From the NCBI GenBank assembly GCA_017405785.1, contig JAFQZR010000005.1, positions 1 through 64,000 on the forward strand: a stretch of DNA of 64,000 nucleotides. The letters are read 5' to 3'. The stretch is from Erysipelotrichaceae bacterium. Its GTDB lineage: Bacteria > Bacillota_I > Bacilli_A > Erysipelotrichales > Erysipelotrichaceae. The notes below the pieces were generated by a model. That model was given only the letters and a program-made list of their open reading frames with translations. It ran no database searches and had not been told where the DNA came from. Of this stretch, positions 27,524-35,985 are shown piece by piece; positions within the stretch are counted from its first letter, which is position 1, and each line of letters starts with the position of its first letter. The position numbers were made by a program, and so were the translations under genes.

Positions 27524-28303
27524 ATGAATTATTTCATTGAAGGTCTGCAGGGAAGCGGAAAAAGCACCCTGACGGACAGGATCGCGGAGAAATATCCTGA
27601 ATACATATCTGTAAAAGAGGGTGATTACTCTCCGGTTGAACTGGCCTGGTGTGCCAGGGTCAGCCAAAAGGAATATGAAGCCATTCTGGAAAAGTATAAT
27701 GAACTCAGAACGGAAATAGAGAATAAAAGTTACAGGGAAGAGGACTGTATCATAATCTGCTATACAAAAATCAGAACTGACAACAGAAATTTCTACAGAG
27801 ATCTGGAACAATATGAGATCTATAACGGACGTGTTCCTTATGATGAATTCAAAAAGATCATTTTAAACCGTTTTGAAAAATGGAACTCAGATAACATGAT
27901 ATTTGAATGCTCATTATTCCAGAACATAGTTGAGGACATGATCCTGTTCCGTAACGCTTCTGACCGGGACATACTGGATCTATACAAAAAGATCAGTAAA
28001 ATCATAGATAAAAAGCCGTTCCATATTATCTATCTTAAGACAGATGACATACCTTCCAGCATAGATACAATACGCAGGGAAAGAACTGATCAGGATGGTA
28101 ATGAATTATGGTTTCCTCTGATGATGCAATATTTTAACGAGTCACCATATGCCAGCAAGCATGGATTCTATGGTGAGGCAGAACTGTATAAACATCTGAA
28201 ACACCGACAGCAGCTGGAGTTAAGAATATGTCAGGAAGTGTTTCCGGACAGATATACTGTACTGCCATCAAAGATATATCAGAATATCGATTTTCCGGAT
28301 TAA
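27524..28303 (+). CDS. P-loop nucleoside-triphosphatase / kinase-like protein
   Basis: A 259-residue soluble protein beginning MNYFIEGLQGSGKSTL, a textbook Walker A at residues 7-15. A lid-like basic segment (TIRRERTDQDGNELW, near 187) resembles small-molecule kinases. No assigned family comes to mind; similar short P-loop proteins phosphorylate nucleosides, sugars or antibiotics. The start lies one base after the hydrolase stop, with only a distant GGAGG, so translation is coupled and the two products may work together. Its codon usage is more AT-rich than that of its neighbour. A terminator follows. Confidence 0.7.
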   Translation: MNYFIEGLQGSGKSTLTDRIAEKYPEYISVKEGDYSPVELAWCARVSQKEYEAILEKYNELRTEIENKSYREEDCIIICYTKIRTDNRNFYRDLEQYEIYNGRVPYDEFKKIILNRFEKWNSDNMIFECSLFQNIVEDMILFRNASDRDILDLYKKISKIIDKKPFHIIYLKTDDIPSSIDTIRRERTDQDGNELWFPLMMQYFNESPYASKHGFYGEAELYKHLKHRQQLELRICQEVFPDRYTVLPSKIYQNIDFPD

Positions 28304-28310
28304 AAAACAG

Positions 28311-28341
28311 AACCTGCCGGCACATGCCGACAGGTTTTTTT
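28311..28341 (+). terminator. Terminator after the P-loop kinase-like gene
   Basis: AACCTGCCGGC ACAT GCCGACAGGTT with one internal mismatch, followed by a run of T. Confidence 0.8.
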
Positions 28342-28387
28342 GGACCAGAAAAGGCAGTTTTATATTTAATAATATAAGAAAAAAAAG

Positions 28388-28393
28388 TATAAT
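28388..28393 (+). promoter_or_regulatory. -10 element of the ABC importer operon
   Basis: TATAAT in a very AT-rich leader, 47 bases before the start of the binding-protein gene. A weak TTTAAT lies 17 bases upstream. AGAGGAGG precedes the ATG. Confidence 0.45.
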
Positions 28394-28440
28394 ATACATA
28401 GACAAGAAATTTGTTCATAAAATTTTAAGAGGAGGAAATT

Positions 28441-29697
28441 ATGAAAAAATTCTTAATCATGCTTCTGACTGCTCTTATGGTTTTATCCTTCACAGGATGC
28501 AACAAGCCACAGGAAGAAGAAAAGGCATCAGAAATCGTGTTCTGGCACACACTGACAGACCATGACGAACAGATGGTTCGGGAAATTGTTGATGCATTCA
28601 ACGCCGAATACGAAGGCAAGTATCATGTTACACAGGAAACTCAGCCATTAGACGGATTCTCTGGCAAGGTTTACGAAGCAGTTACCAACGGTGTAGGACC
28701 TAACCTGGTTTGGTTATATCCAAATACAGCTCAGGACTATATCGATGCAGGCCTGTCACTGGATTACTCTAAGTATTTCTCAGATGCAGACTATAAGAAC
28801 CGCGTTAGCGCTGGTGTATATGCTGCTTCAACAGAATACGCAGATGGCGGCTTACATGCTGTAATCGCAACAATCACTGGTTCCATCATGTTCTACAACA
28901 AGGAATTACTTGAAAAGTATAACCTTGAAATTCCAACAACATGGGATGAACTGTTAGCTGCATGCAAGACAGTAGTTGACGGTGAAAAGGCTGAAGGCAA
29001 TGACATCATGGGCTTCGGACCAGACTCAGTTGACGTTGTAGGTATCGTTGTTCTTGAACAGTTAGGCTTAAAATACATCGACAGCAAGCACACAGCAGCA
29101 GACTGGACAAATGAAAAGTTTGCTAACTGGCTGAAGTGGTGGAAGGAAGCTGAAGATGCTGGTTACTTCCAGTTAGTTGATTCCGAAGGCTACCATTCAG
29201 GTCCATTCGGCAACCAGAAGTATTTCTGCTACATGGGTTCATCAGCAGGTATGGGCTACATCACACCTAACGGTTTCACAATCGTAACAGGACCTGTTCC
29301 ACAGGTAGCTGGCGGCAAGCAGTACACAGAAATCACTACACGTGCATTAGTTGGCTTCACAAAGGATGATGCTACAGATGCAGGCACTGCTGAATTCGTT
29401 AAGTTCTTCACTAAGGCAGAGAACAACTTACCATTCTGCCAGAAGTACAGCGCATCAACTCCATACAAGGATGTTGAGGAATCTGCAGTTTACAAGGACT
29501 ACTTCAACAACAGTATCGCTAACCAGGCTCTGGCAGGCATGTTATCATATGCCGGCACACGTCCATCTGTATCAGGTGAAGGCGGAGCTAAGGAAGCATT
29601 AGTTGCAGCACTCAGAAAGATCATCATCGACAACGCTGACGTTGCTTCAACATTAGCTGATGCACAGGCTACAGCCAACGCTGCATTAAGCGACTAA
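28441..29697 (+). CDS. ABC transporter substrate-binding lipoprotein, family 1 (UgpB-like)
   Basis: 418 residues. The N-terminal signal ends in LSFTGC, so Cys20 would be lipidated and the mature protein anchored outside the membrane. VFWHTLTDHDEQMVREIVDAFNAEY and the TGSIMFYNKELLEKYNL block are typical of family-1 solute binding proteins for sugars and glycerol-phosphate compounds. It heads an operon with a phosphodiesterase, an ATPase and two permeases. Synonymous codons are distinctive: CCA and ACA dominate, whereas the neighbouring genes and the ATP synthase genes favour CCG and ACC. The ligand is unknown; a phosphodiester such as glycerophosphocholine is plausible given the next gene. Confidence 0.9.
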   Translation: MKKFLIMLLTALMVLSFTGCNKPQEEEKASEIVFWHTLTDHDEQMVREIVDAFNAEYEGKYHVTQETQPLDGFSGKVYEAVTNGVGPNLVWLYPNTAQDYIDAGLSLDYSKYFSDADYKNRVSAGVYAASTEYADGGLHAVIATITGSIMFYNKELLEKYNLEIPTTWDELLAACKTVVDGEKAEGNDIMGFGPDSVDVVGIVVLEQLGLKYIDSKHTAADWTNEKFANWLKWWKEAEDAGYFQLVDSEGYHSGPFGNQKYFCYMGSSAGMGYITPNGFTIVTGPVPQVAGGKQYTEITTRALVGFTKDDATDAGTAEFVKFFTKAENNLPFCQKYSASTPYKDVEESAVYKDYFNNSIANQALAGMLSYAGTRPSVSGEGGAKEALVAALRKIIIDNADVASTLADAQATANAALSD

Positions 29698-29736
29698 TTC
29701 TAAACAATAATTAATTTGACCTAAGGAAATAGAGCA

Positions 29737-31044
29737 ATGACAAGAAGAAAACTGTTTGTATTCATGATGGATGCTCTCGCTTCATATGATATTGAGAGTA
29801 TGAAGAAATTGAGCAGCTTCTCATGGATGCTTGAAAAAGGATCATATGTTAAGCATATTGAACCGATCTATCCCAGTTATACTTACCCTTGTCATTGCTC
29901 TATTATCACTGGTAACAGAGTAAAGAAGATCGGAGTACCGCATAATGCGATACTTGAAGTAGAGAACCGGAATGTTCCATGGTATAACCAGCGTTCCGAC
30001 ATTAAATGCCCGACCATATTCGACTATGCTGCTGAAGCAGGATATCAGACCTGTTCTCTCAGCTGGCCGGTAACAGGAGGGGATAAGAACATCCACCTGA
30101 ACATGCCTATGATCGTACCGGCCAAATACATTGGCGAGGATCCGGGGCAGTTTCTGGTAAATAACGCTTCCGATGAACTGATGGAAAAGTATTTCTGGAA
30201 GTACGGACGTTATCTGATGGGCAGGGACAGAAGCCTTGACCTGTATACGATGGCACTGGCACCGGACATCATCCGTGATTACGGCCAGCCGGATGTCATG
30301 TTTGTAAAGATGTGCGACCTCGACAGCGCCAGACATGTAAACGGCGTTTACAGTGAGGAAGCACGGGAACAGCTTAGAAAGCACAGTCACGAATTCGAGG
30401 TACTGCTGGAAAGCATACGTCGATACGGTGACTTTGAGAATACAGACTTCGTGATCATGGGGGATCACGGTCAGCAGAACATAACCATGAATATCAACAT
30501 GAATGTACTGCTGAAGGAAGCCGGATTCATCCGTACTGATGAAGAGGGCAAGCTCACCGACTGGGATGCTTACTGTCATTCCGTTTCCCTGTCAGCCTGG
30601 GTTCAGTTAAGAAATCCTGATGATGAGGAAATGAGAAATAAGGTATACACATTCCTGAAGTCATTAAGAGATGACCCTAAATACAATATCGGTTATCTCT
30701 ATACTAAGCAGGAGGCTGAAGACCTGTTCGGACTGGTGGGACCATTGGACTTTGTTGTTGAAGGCAGAGAGCCGATGTCCTTCTCCAGTACTCTGGCAGG
30801 CAGAGATGCCTTCGAGAAGTATCTGCCGAAAGGCATGCATTCATCAAAAGCCAGCCATGGACATCTGCCATGGCGTGACGAAACTACAACCTTCATAGCC
30901 TGCGGCCCGCATGTAAAACAGGGCGTAGTCGTTGAAAGAAGCAGCATGGTAAACATGGCACCGACCATGGCAGCGATGCTGGGACTGGAAATGAAGGATA
31001 TTGATGGAGAAGTAATTGAGGAAATCATAAACAGAAATGTTTAA
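29737..31044 (+). CDS. Type I phosphodiesterase / nucleotide pyrophosphatase family enzyme (alkaline phosphatase superfamily)
   Basis: 435 residues, no signal peptide, so it acts in the cytoplasm. Two-metal site elements can be traced: Asp12 in MMDALAS, the nucleophilic Thr49 in PSYTYPCH, DLDSARH (around 190), GDHG (around 242) and a late SHGHLPW histidine. These match NPP/phosphonoacetate-hydrolase-type enzymes, which cleave phosphodiesters, pyrophosphates or C-P bonds. It lies between the binding protein and the ATPase of an importer, so it most likely cleaves the imported compound. AAGGAAATAGAGC precedes ATG. Confidence 0.85.
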   Translation: MTRRKLFVFMMDALASYDIESMKKLSSFSWMLEKGSYVKHIEPIYPSYTYPCHCSIITGNRVKKIGVPHNAILEVENRNVPWYNQRSDIKCPTIFDYAAEAGYQTCSLSWPVTGGDKNIHLNMPMIVPAKYIGEDPGQFLVNNASDELMEKYFWKYGRYLMGRDRSLDLYTMALAPDIIRDYGQPDVMFVKMCDLDSARHVNGVYSEEAREQLRKHSHEFEVLLESIRRYGDFENTDFVIMGDHGQQNITMNINMNVLLKEAGFIRTDEEGKLTDWDAYCHSVSLSAWVQLRNPDDEEMRNKVYTFLKSLRDDPKYNIGYLYTKQEAEDLFGLVGPLDFVVEGREPMSFSSTLAGRDAFEKYLPKGMHSSKASHGHLPWRDETTTFIACGPHVKQGVVVERSSMVNMAPTMAAMLGLEMKDIDGEVIEEIINRNV

Positions 31045-31057
31045 GGGAGAATAATTT

Positions 31058-32107
31058 ATGAAAATCAGATTAGAGAACATTGTTAAGAGATTCCGGGACA
31101 ACACAGCTGTAGACCATTTCTCAGCTGAAATTGAATCCGGAGAACTTGTTACCCTGCTGGGCCCTTCCGGCTGCGGTAAGAGTACAATGCTGAACATGCT
31201 TTCAGGCATTCTTTATCCGACTGAGGGTAAGATCTACTTTGATGAAGATGACGTAACATTTGTATCATCTGAGAAGAGAGGCATCGGTCTGGTATTCCAG
31301 AACTATGCTCTTTATCCTCACATGACAGTACTGGAAAACATCTGTTTCCCACTGGAAATCAAGAAGGTTCCAAAGGCTGAAAGAATTGAAAAAGCAAAGA
31401 AGATGGCAGAACTGGTACATGTTGACACCATGCTTAACCGTAAGCCTGGCCAGCTGTCAGGCGGTCAGCAGCAGCGTGTTGCCATTGCCCGTGCTCTTGT
31501 TAAGGAACCAAGACTTCTGCTTCTGGACGAACCTCTGAGTAACCTCGATGCCAGATTACGTATTGAGATGAGAGAAGAGATCCGCCGTATTCAGCTTGAA
31601 ACAGGCGTAACAACGATCTTCGTAACCCATGACCAGGAAGAAGCCATGAGTATTTCCGACCACATCATTCTGATGAAGCTCGGTGTACTCCAGCAGTTTG
31701 ACAAGCCGCAGTATCTGTATGACCAGCCGGCTAACTGCTTCGTTGCTGACTTCTTAGGTAACCCTCCAATCAACAAGGTTGAAGCTGTTGTCAAGAATGG
31801 GAAGGTCATTCTGGCAGATGGCTCTGACAGCGGTGTCAGACTGGAAGGCCATGATGATCAGAAGGTATGGCTGTCATTCAGATCTGAAAGCGTTCTGTAT
31901 GAACCGGACAGCCAGCTGAAGGCAACCGCCATCATGACATCTGTCATGGGTAAGGAAAAGATTACCGCCTTTGACCTGGCCGGTAAGGAAGTACGTGGCT
32001 ACTTCGACAGCAGCCTGGACTTCGAAAGAGGTCAGGAAGTCGGAATCGGCTTCAAGAAAACAGGAGTATTCGTCTTTGACTACGAAAGTGGTGAGCGTTA
32101 CTTATGA
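31058..32107 (+). CDS. ABC transporter ATP-binding protein (UgpC/MsmK-like)
   Basis: 349 residues. Walker A GPSGCGKST at 35-43, signature LSGGQQQRVAIARAL near 134, Walker B LLLLDEPLSNLDARLR and H-loop VTHDQEEAMS are all intact. A C-terminal regulatory (TOBE) domain of about 110 residues follows, as in CUT1-type sugar and glycerol-phosphate importers. It energises the two permeases encoded directly downstream; its stop overlaps the first permease start by four bases. The family often serves several importers. Confidence 0.93.
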   Translation: MKIRLENIVKRFRDNTAVDHFSAEIESGELVTLLGPSGCGKSTMLNMLSGILYPTEGKIYFDEDDVTFVSSEKRGIGLVFQNYALYPHMTVLENICFPLEIKKVPKAERIEKAKKMAELVHVDTMLNRKPGQLSGGQQQRVAIARALVKEPRLLLLDEPLSNLDARLRIEMREEIRRIQLETGVTTIFVTHDQEEAMSISDHIILMKLGVLQQFDKPQYLYDQPANCFVADFLGNPPINKVEAVVKNGKVILADGSDSGVRLEGHDDQKVWLSFRSESVLYEPDSQLKATAIMTSVMGKEKITAFDLAGKEVRGYFDSSLDFERGQEVGIGFKKTGVFVFDYESGERYL

Positions 32108-33027
32108 TTAAAAGGCCATTCTTTGAGAGAATAAAACCGCTGCTTTATCTGCTGCCGTTTATCATCTCTGTTGTGATATTTACGCTGTACCCGATCGTAA
32201 ACGTCATCAGAATGTCCTTCCTGGAAGGATATAAATATCTGACCGGCGCTTATACGGGTGTAGGTCTGGAAAACTACCAGAAAGTATTTGCGGACCCTTA
32301 TTTCAGACAGGCACTTGGCAATACATTCAAATATGTATTATGTGTTGTACCTATTTCAACCGCAATCGCTGTTGTTCTGGCTAACCTGCTTAACCAGAAG
32401 ATCAAGTTCCAGGCTTTCTTCCAGACAGCATACTTCCTGCCAATGGTTACATCATCACTGGCTGTAGGTCTTGCCTGGAGATTCATGTTTAACGATAAGA
32501 TCGGTATTCTTAACTACATACTTGGTCTGATTGGCTTGGAACCGGTTAACTGGCTGGGTCAGTCCTCCGGTAACTTCATGGCAGTTGTAGTATTCGGTAT
32601 CTGGTCAATTCTGCCAAATACCATCATCCTGCTTCTGTCAGGTCTGCAGAACATCGACCCGATGTACTATACTGCAGCTAAGGTTGACGGAGCCAAGACC
32701 TTACGTATATTCTTCAGAATCACCGTTCCATTACTGGCACCGACAATCATGCTGGTAATCATCATCAACTCAATTAATACATTCAAGATGTATCATGAAC
32801 TGTTCCCTCTGTTCTCCGGTCCTGGTGTTGCCTACAACCTGTTTACCGTTGTTTACTACATCTACTACGAGTTCAGAGTACTCACACCTCCGAAATACGG
32901 CCTGGCTTCAGCAGCCGCTGTCATGCTGCTGATCACAGTATTCGGATTCACAATGCTGCAGCGTGCCGTTCAGGCATGGGCTAGAAGGGAGAGAGGCGAA
33001 GATGGCAAAGACAAGAAGCGTAAATAA
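32104..33027 (+). CDS. ABC transporter permease (UgpA/MalF-like)
   Basis: 307 residues with six membrane helices. The cytoplasmic loop YYTAAKVDGAKTLRIFFRITVPLLAP is the EAA motif (E-A-A-x3-G-A) that docks onto the ATPase. It belongs to the CUT1-type binding-protein-dependent permeases. The start overlaps the ATPase gene and the end overlaps the next permease by 26 bases, so all are co-translated. Confidence 0.92.
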   Translation: MIKRPFFERIKPLLYLLPFIISVVIFTLYPIVNVIRMSFLEGYKYLTGAYTGVGLENYQKVFADPYFRQALGNTFKYVLCVVPISTAIAVVLANLLNQKIKFQAFFQTAYFLPMVTSSLAVGLAWRFMFNDKIGILNYILGLIGLEPVNWLGQSSGNFMAVVVFGIWSILPNTIILLLSGLQNIDPMYYTAAKVDGAKTLRIFFRITVPLLAPTIMLVIIINSINTFKMYHELFPLFSGPGVAYNLFTVVYYIYYEFRVLTPPKYGLASAAAVMLLITVFGFTMLQRAVQAWARRERGEDGKDKKRK

Positions 33028-33874
33028 TGAAGAAGCGCAGGTCAATAAAGAACCGTTCTCCTTTGGCAGATTATTAATGTATGTCGTTCTGATCATCGGT
33101 GCCGTCATCATGATCTTCCCGTTCTACTGGATGATCACCGGCGCCTTCAAGAGTAAGATCGAGGTTAACCTGATGCCTCCTACTCTGTTCCCTCAGAATC
33201 CATTGAACTTTGAAAACTTCATTTATGCCTTCCAGACTGCACCGTTTGGCAAATACTTTGTCAACTCTCTGCTGGCTCTGATCGGCTGTATAACCACATG
33301 TTCATTCACAACCATACTGGCAGCGTTCGCATTCTCCAGACTGAGATTCCCGGGAAGAGAACTGATCTTCTCACTGCTGCTGTCACTTATGATGGTTCCG
33401 TATGAAATGATCATCATTACCAACTACCGTACAATAGTACAGTGGGGTCTCCATGACAAGATCTGGGCACTGATCCTTCCGTTTATGTCCAGTATCTTCT
33501 ATACCTACATCCTGAAGGGCTTCTTCGACAGCGTACCTGATTCACTGTATCAGGCAGCCAAGGTTGACGGATGCTCTGACTGGAAGTATCTGTGGAGAGT
33601 AATGGTACCAATGGCCAAGTCATCACTGGCAACTATCATCCTTCTGAACTCAATCGCAACATGGAACTCATTCCTGTGGCCTATGATCGCGACTAACTCA
33701 AAGGACGTAAGAACTCTGCCGTTTGGTCTTTATGCCTTCATGACAGAAGGTGGCCAGAGAAACGAAAGAATGATGGCTGCCGCAACCATCGTCGTCTTAC
33801 CAATGATCATCATCTTCCTGTTTGCCAGAAAGTACATCATCAGCGGTATGTCCCGTGGCGGTATCAAGGGTTAA
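33002..33874 (+). CDS. ABC transporter permease (UgpE/MalG-like)
   Basis: 290 residues, six membrane helices, with the EAA motif YQAAKVDGCSDWKYLWRVMVPMAK near 195. NSLLALIGCITTCSFTTILAAFAFSRL is the typical helix 2-3 region of MalG/UgpE permeases. ATG at 33002, inside the preceding gene, follows GAGAGAGGCGAAG; upstream in-frame starts would only extend into overlapping sequence. A terminator closes the five-gene operon. Confidence 0.92.
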   Translation: MAKTRSVNNEEAQVNKEPFSFGRLLMYVVLIIGAVIMIFPFYWMITGAFKSKIEVNLMPPTLFPQNPLNFENFIYAFQTAPFGKYFVNSLLALIGCITTCSFTTILAAFAFSRLRFPGRELIFSLLLSLMMVPYEMIIITNYRTIVQWGLHDKIWALILPFMSSIFYTYILKGFFDSVPDSLYQAAKVDGCSDWKYLWRVMVPMAKSSLATIILLNSIATWNSFLWPMIATNSKDVRTLPFGLYAFMTEGGQRNERMMAAATIVVLPMIIIFLFARKYIISGMSRGGIKG

Positions 33875-33891
33875 TCTGATTATCTGATACA

Positions 33892-33922
33892 AAAAGCCGG
33901 TTTTCATTGAATACCGGCTTTT
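33892..33922. terminator. Bidirectional terminator between the ABC importer operon and prmC
   Basis: AAAAGCCGG, 13-base loop, CCGGCTTTT. It can serve the plus-strand operon and, in reverse, the minus-strand prfA-prmC unit. Confidence 0.75.
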
Positions 33923-33960
33923 ATAATGCCTAATAAATAATGAATATATAATAAAAAAGG

Positions 33961-34815
33961 TCAGATGCCGTGATATATGAACAGCATTCTGTCCTTTTTA
34001 TTAATGTCTTTTAATACTTCATAGCGGTCTTCCGGGAAATACCTCTTTACTTCCTCAATGATTGCATCCTTCTCATCATAACCTATCTCAAAAGCCAGGA
34101 AGCTCTTATCTTTTATGACCTTATGAGCATTCTGGAATATCCGGCGATAAAACTTCAGCCCGTCATCACCGCCGAATAAGGCGACATGAGGTTCGTATTC
34201 ATCAACGCTCTTCTGGATTTCCTGTTCTCTGGGAATATAAGGAGGATTGGATACCAGAATATCGAGTTTTATGCCTTTATCGATCAGAGGCTGTAACATG
34301 TCTCCCTGATAGAAGGCAACTTCAACACCGAGATCTCTGGCGTTTTCTTCGGCTACCGTCAGAGCTGTTTCCGAAATATCGGTGGCACACATTCTGAATT
34401 TTGGTTCTTCCATTTTTAACGCCAGGGCGATAGCCCCTGATCCGGTTCCCACGTCAGCAATGTCAATGACATCCTTATCCGGGAAATAGTAATCACTGTC
34501 AGCGAGGACATTGGCTACCAGTTCTTCGGTCTCGTAACGAGGTATGAGGACTTCTTCATTGACCTTGATCTTATAACCGTAGAACCACTGATATCCCAGG
34601 ATATACTGCAGAGGTTCATTGTGCAGAAGACGCTGGACACCTTCATCGAACTTTTTCTGTAATTCTTCGGGCATTTCCTTATCGTAGTTCAGAAAGAGAT
34701 CATTATGACTCATGTTGCACAGTTCCAGCATCAGTATCTGAACCGCTTCATCTGAGACATCGGTGTCTTTCAGCTTGCGATAGGTGTCCCATAATACATC
34801 ATGATAACTTGGCAT
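33961..34815 (-). CDS. prmC: Peptide chain release factor N5-glutamine methyltransferase
   Basis: 284 residues. An N-terminal helical domain is followed by a Rossmann SAM-binding domain with ADVGTGSGAIALAL (near 118) and the NPPY motif (near 190) that holds the target glutamine. It methylates the glutamine of the GGQ motif of release factors. It overlaps the prfA stop by one base, the conserved prfA-prmC order of Bacillota and Proteobacteria, so enzyme and substrate are made together. Confidence 0.95.
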   Translation of the reverse strand: MPSYHDVLWDTYRKLKDTDVSDEAVQILMLELCNMSHNDLFLNYDKEMPEELQKKFDEGVQRLLHNEPLQYILGYQWFYGYKIKVNEEVLIPRYETEELVANVLADSDYYFPDKDVIDIADVGTGSGAIALALKMEEPKFRMCATDISETALTVAEENARDLGVEVAFYQGDMLQPLIDKGIKLDILVSNPPYIPREQEIQKSVDEYEPHVALFGGDDGLKFYRRIFQNAHKVIKDKSFLAFEIGYDEKDAIIEEVKRYFPEDRYEVLKDINKKDRMLFIYHGI

Positions 34816-35879
34816 TACCGTTCTCCGGCAATCTTGGCTTTCTGATCAGCGTCAAGCAGGGCTGCGATGATGTCATCGAGCTTGCCTTCCATAACGCGGT
34901 CAAGCTGCTGAATGGTAAAGTTGATTCTATGGTCGGTGACTCTGTTCTGCGGATAGTTATAGGTTCTGATCTTCTCGGAACGATCACCGGTACCGATCTT
35001 ACTGCGTCTTTCCGCACCTTTTTCAGCTTCCGCTTTCTGCTGATAGTAGTCATAGACACGGGCAGTGATGATTCTCATGGCCTGTTCACGGTTCTGGATC
35101 TGGCTTCTGCCGTCCTGGCAGTTGACAGAGATACCGGTAGGCTTATGGGTGATTCTGACAGCCGAGTCAGTCTTGTTGATATGCTGACCGCCGGCACCGG
35201 ATGCACGGTGAGTTTCAATTTCCAGATCGGCCGGATCGATCTCAATGGCTGCATCATCGACGTCTGGCAGTACCAGTACGGTTGCGGTTGAAGTATGAAC
35301 ACGACCTGCTGATTCGGTCTTCGGAACACGCTGAACACGGTGAGCACCGGATTCAAACTTCATTTCCTTATAGACTTCATTGCCCTTTACCAGGAAGCTG
35401 ATCTGGGAGAAGCCGCCGGCTTCACTTTCTTCAGCATCATATAATTCGATTTTCCATCCCTTGGTTTCAGCGTAACGGGTATACATTCTGTAAAGGTCAC
35501 CGGCAAAGATGTTTCCTTCATCGCCGCCGGCTGCGCCTCTGATTTCAAAGATGGCATTGCAATCATCGTTAGGGTCCTTTGGTATTAACAGTACTTCCAG
35601 ATGATCAATCAGCTGCTGTTTTCTTTCTCTCAGTTCTTCCAGCTCCATCTCGGCCATTTCTCTTAAGTCAGGATCATGAAGGAGTTCTTCATCATCGCTG
35701 ATATGATTCATTACCTTAATGAGTTCACGGTAGGCATTGACAGGAGCCTGCAGGGAGGACTGTTCCTTACTGAGTTTGGCATATTCACGGTTATCGGAAA
35801 AAGATCCGTTGATTAACAGAGCGTTTATTTCCTCGTAGCGTTTATCCATGTTTTCCAGTCTTGCCAGCATTTTATCCAT
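34815..35879 (-). CDS. prfA: Peptide chain release factor 1
   Basis: 354 residues. It recognises UAA and UAG on the ribosome. The GGQ motif (230-232, in SGAGGQHINKTDSAVR) triggers peptide release, and VPKTESAGRVHTSTATVLVLP with the adjacent region covers the conserved core before it. Length is normal for RF1 (about 355-360). GGGGGAAT precedes ATG. It forms an operon with prmC. Confidence 0.97.
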   Translation of the reverse strand: MDKMLARLENMDKRYEEINALLINGSFSDNREYAKLSKEQSSLQAPVNAYRELIKVMNHISDDEELLHDPDLREMAEMELEELRERKQQLIDHLEVLLIPKDPNDDCNAIFEIRGAAGGDEGNIFAGDLYRMYTRYAETKGWKIELYDAEESEAGGFSQISFLVKGNEVYKEMKFESGAHRVQRVPKTESAGRVHTSTATVLVLPDVDDAAIEIDPADLEIETHRASGAGGQHINKTDSAVRITHKPTGISVNCQDGRSQIQNREQAMRIITARVYDYYQQKAEAEKGAERRSKIGTGDRSEKIRTYNYPQNRVTDHRINFTIQQLDRVMEGKLDDIIAALLDADQKAKIAGER

Positions 35880-35949
35880 ACTATCAAATTCCCCCGTTCA
35901 TTCTAAATTATACACGTAAAAGAAAGTGGCCGCAAACGGCGAATAATAT

Positions 35950-35955
35950 TATAAT
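35950..35955 (+). promoter_or_regulatory. -10 element of the L,D-transpeptidase gene
   Basis: TATAAT, about 30 bases before the start; GAGGG precedes the ATG. No clear -35. Confidence 0.4.
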
Positions 35956-35985
35956 AGAAATATGTAAAAATAGCGAGGGTTCACA

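Noticed and set aside
29842-30579. A 245-codon open frame opposite the phosphodiesterase gene
   Set aside because: It is fully antisense to a well-supported enzyme gene, has no ribosome binding site or recognisable domain, and its openness follows from the codon pattern of the real gene.
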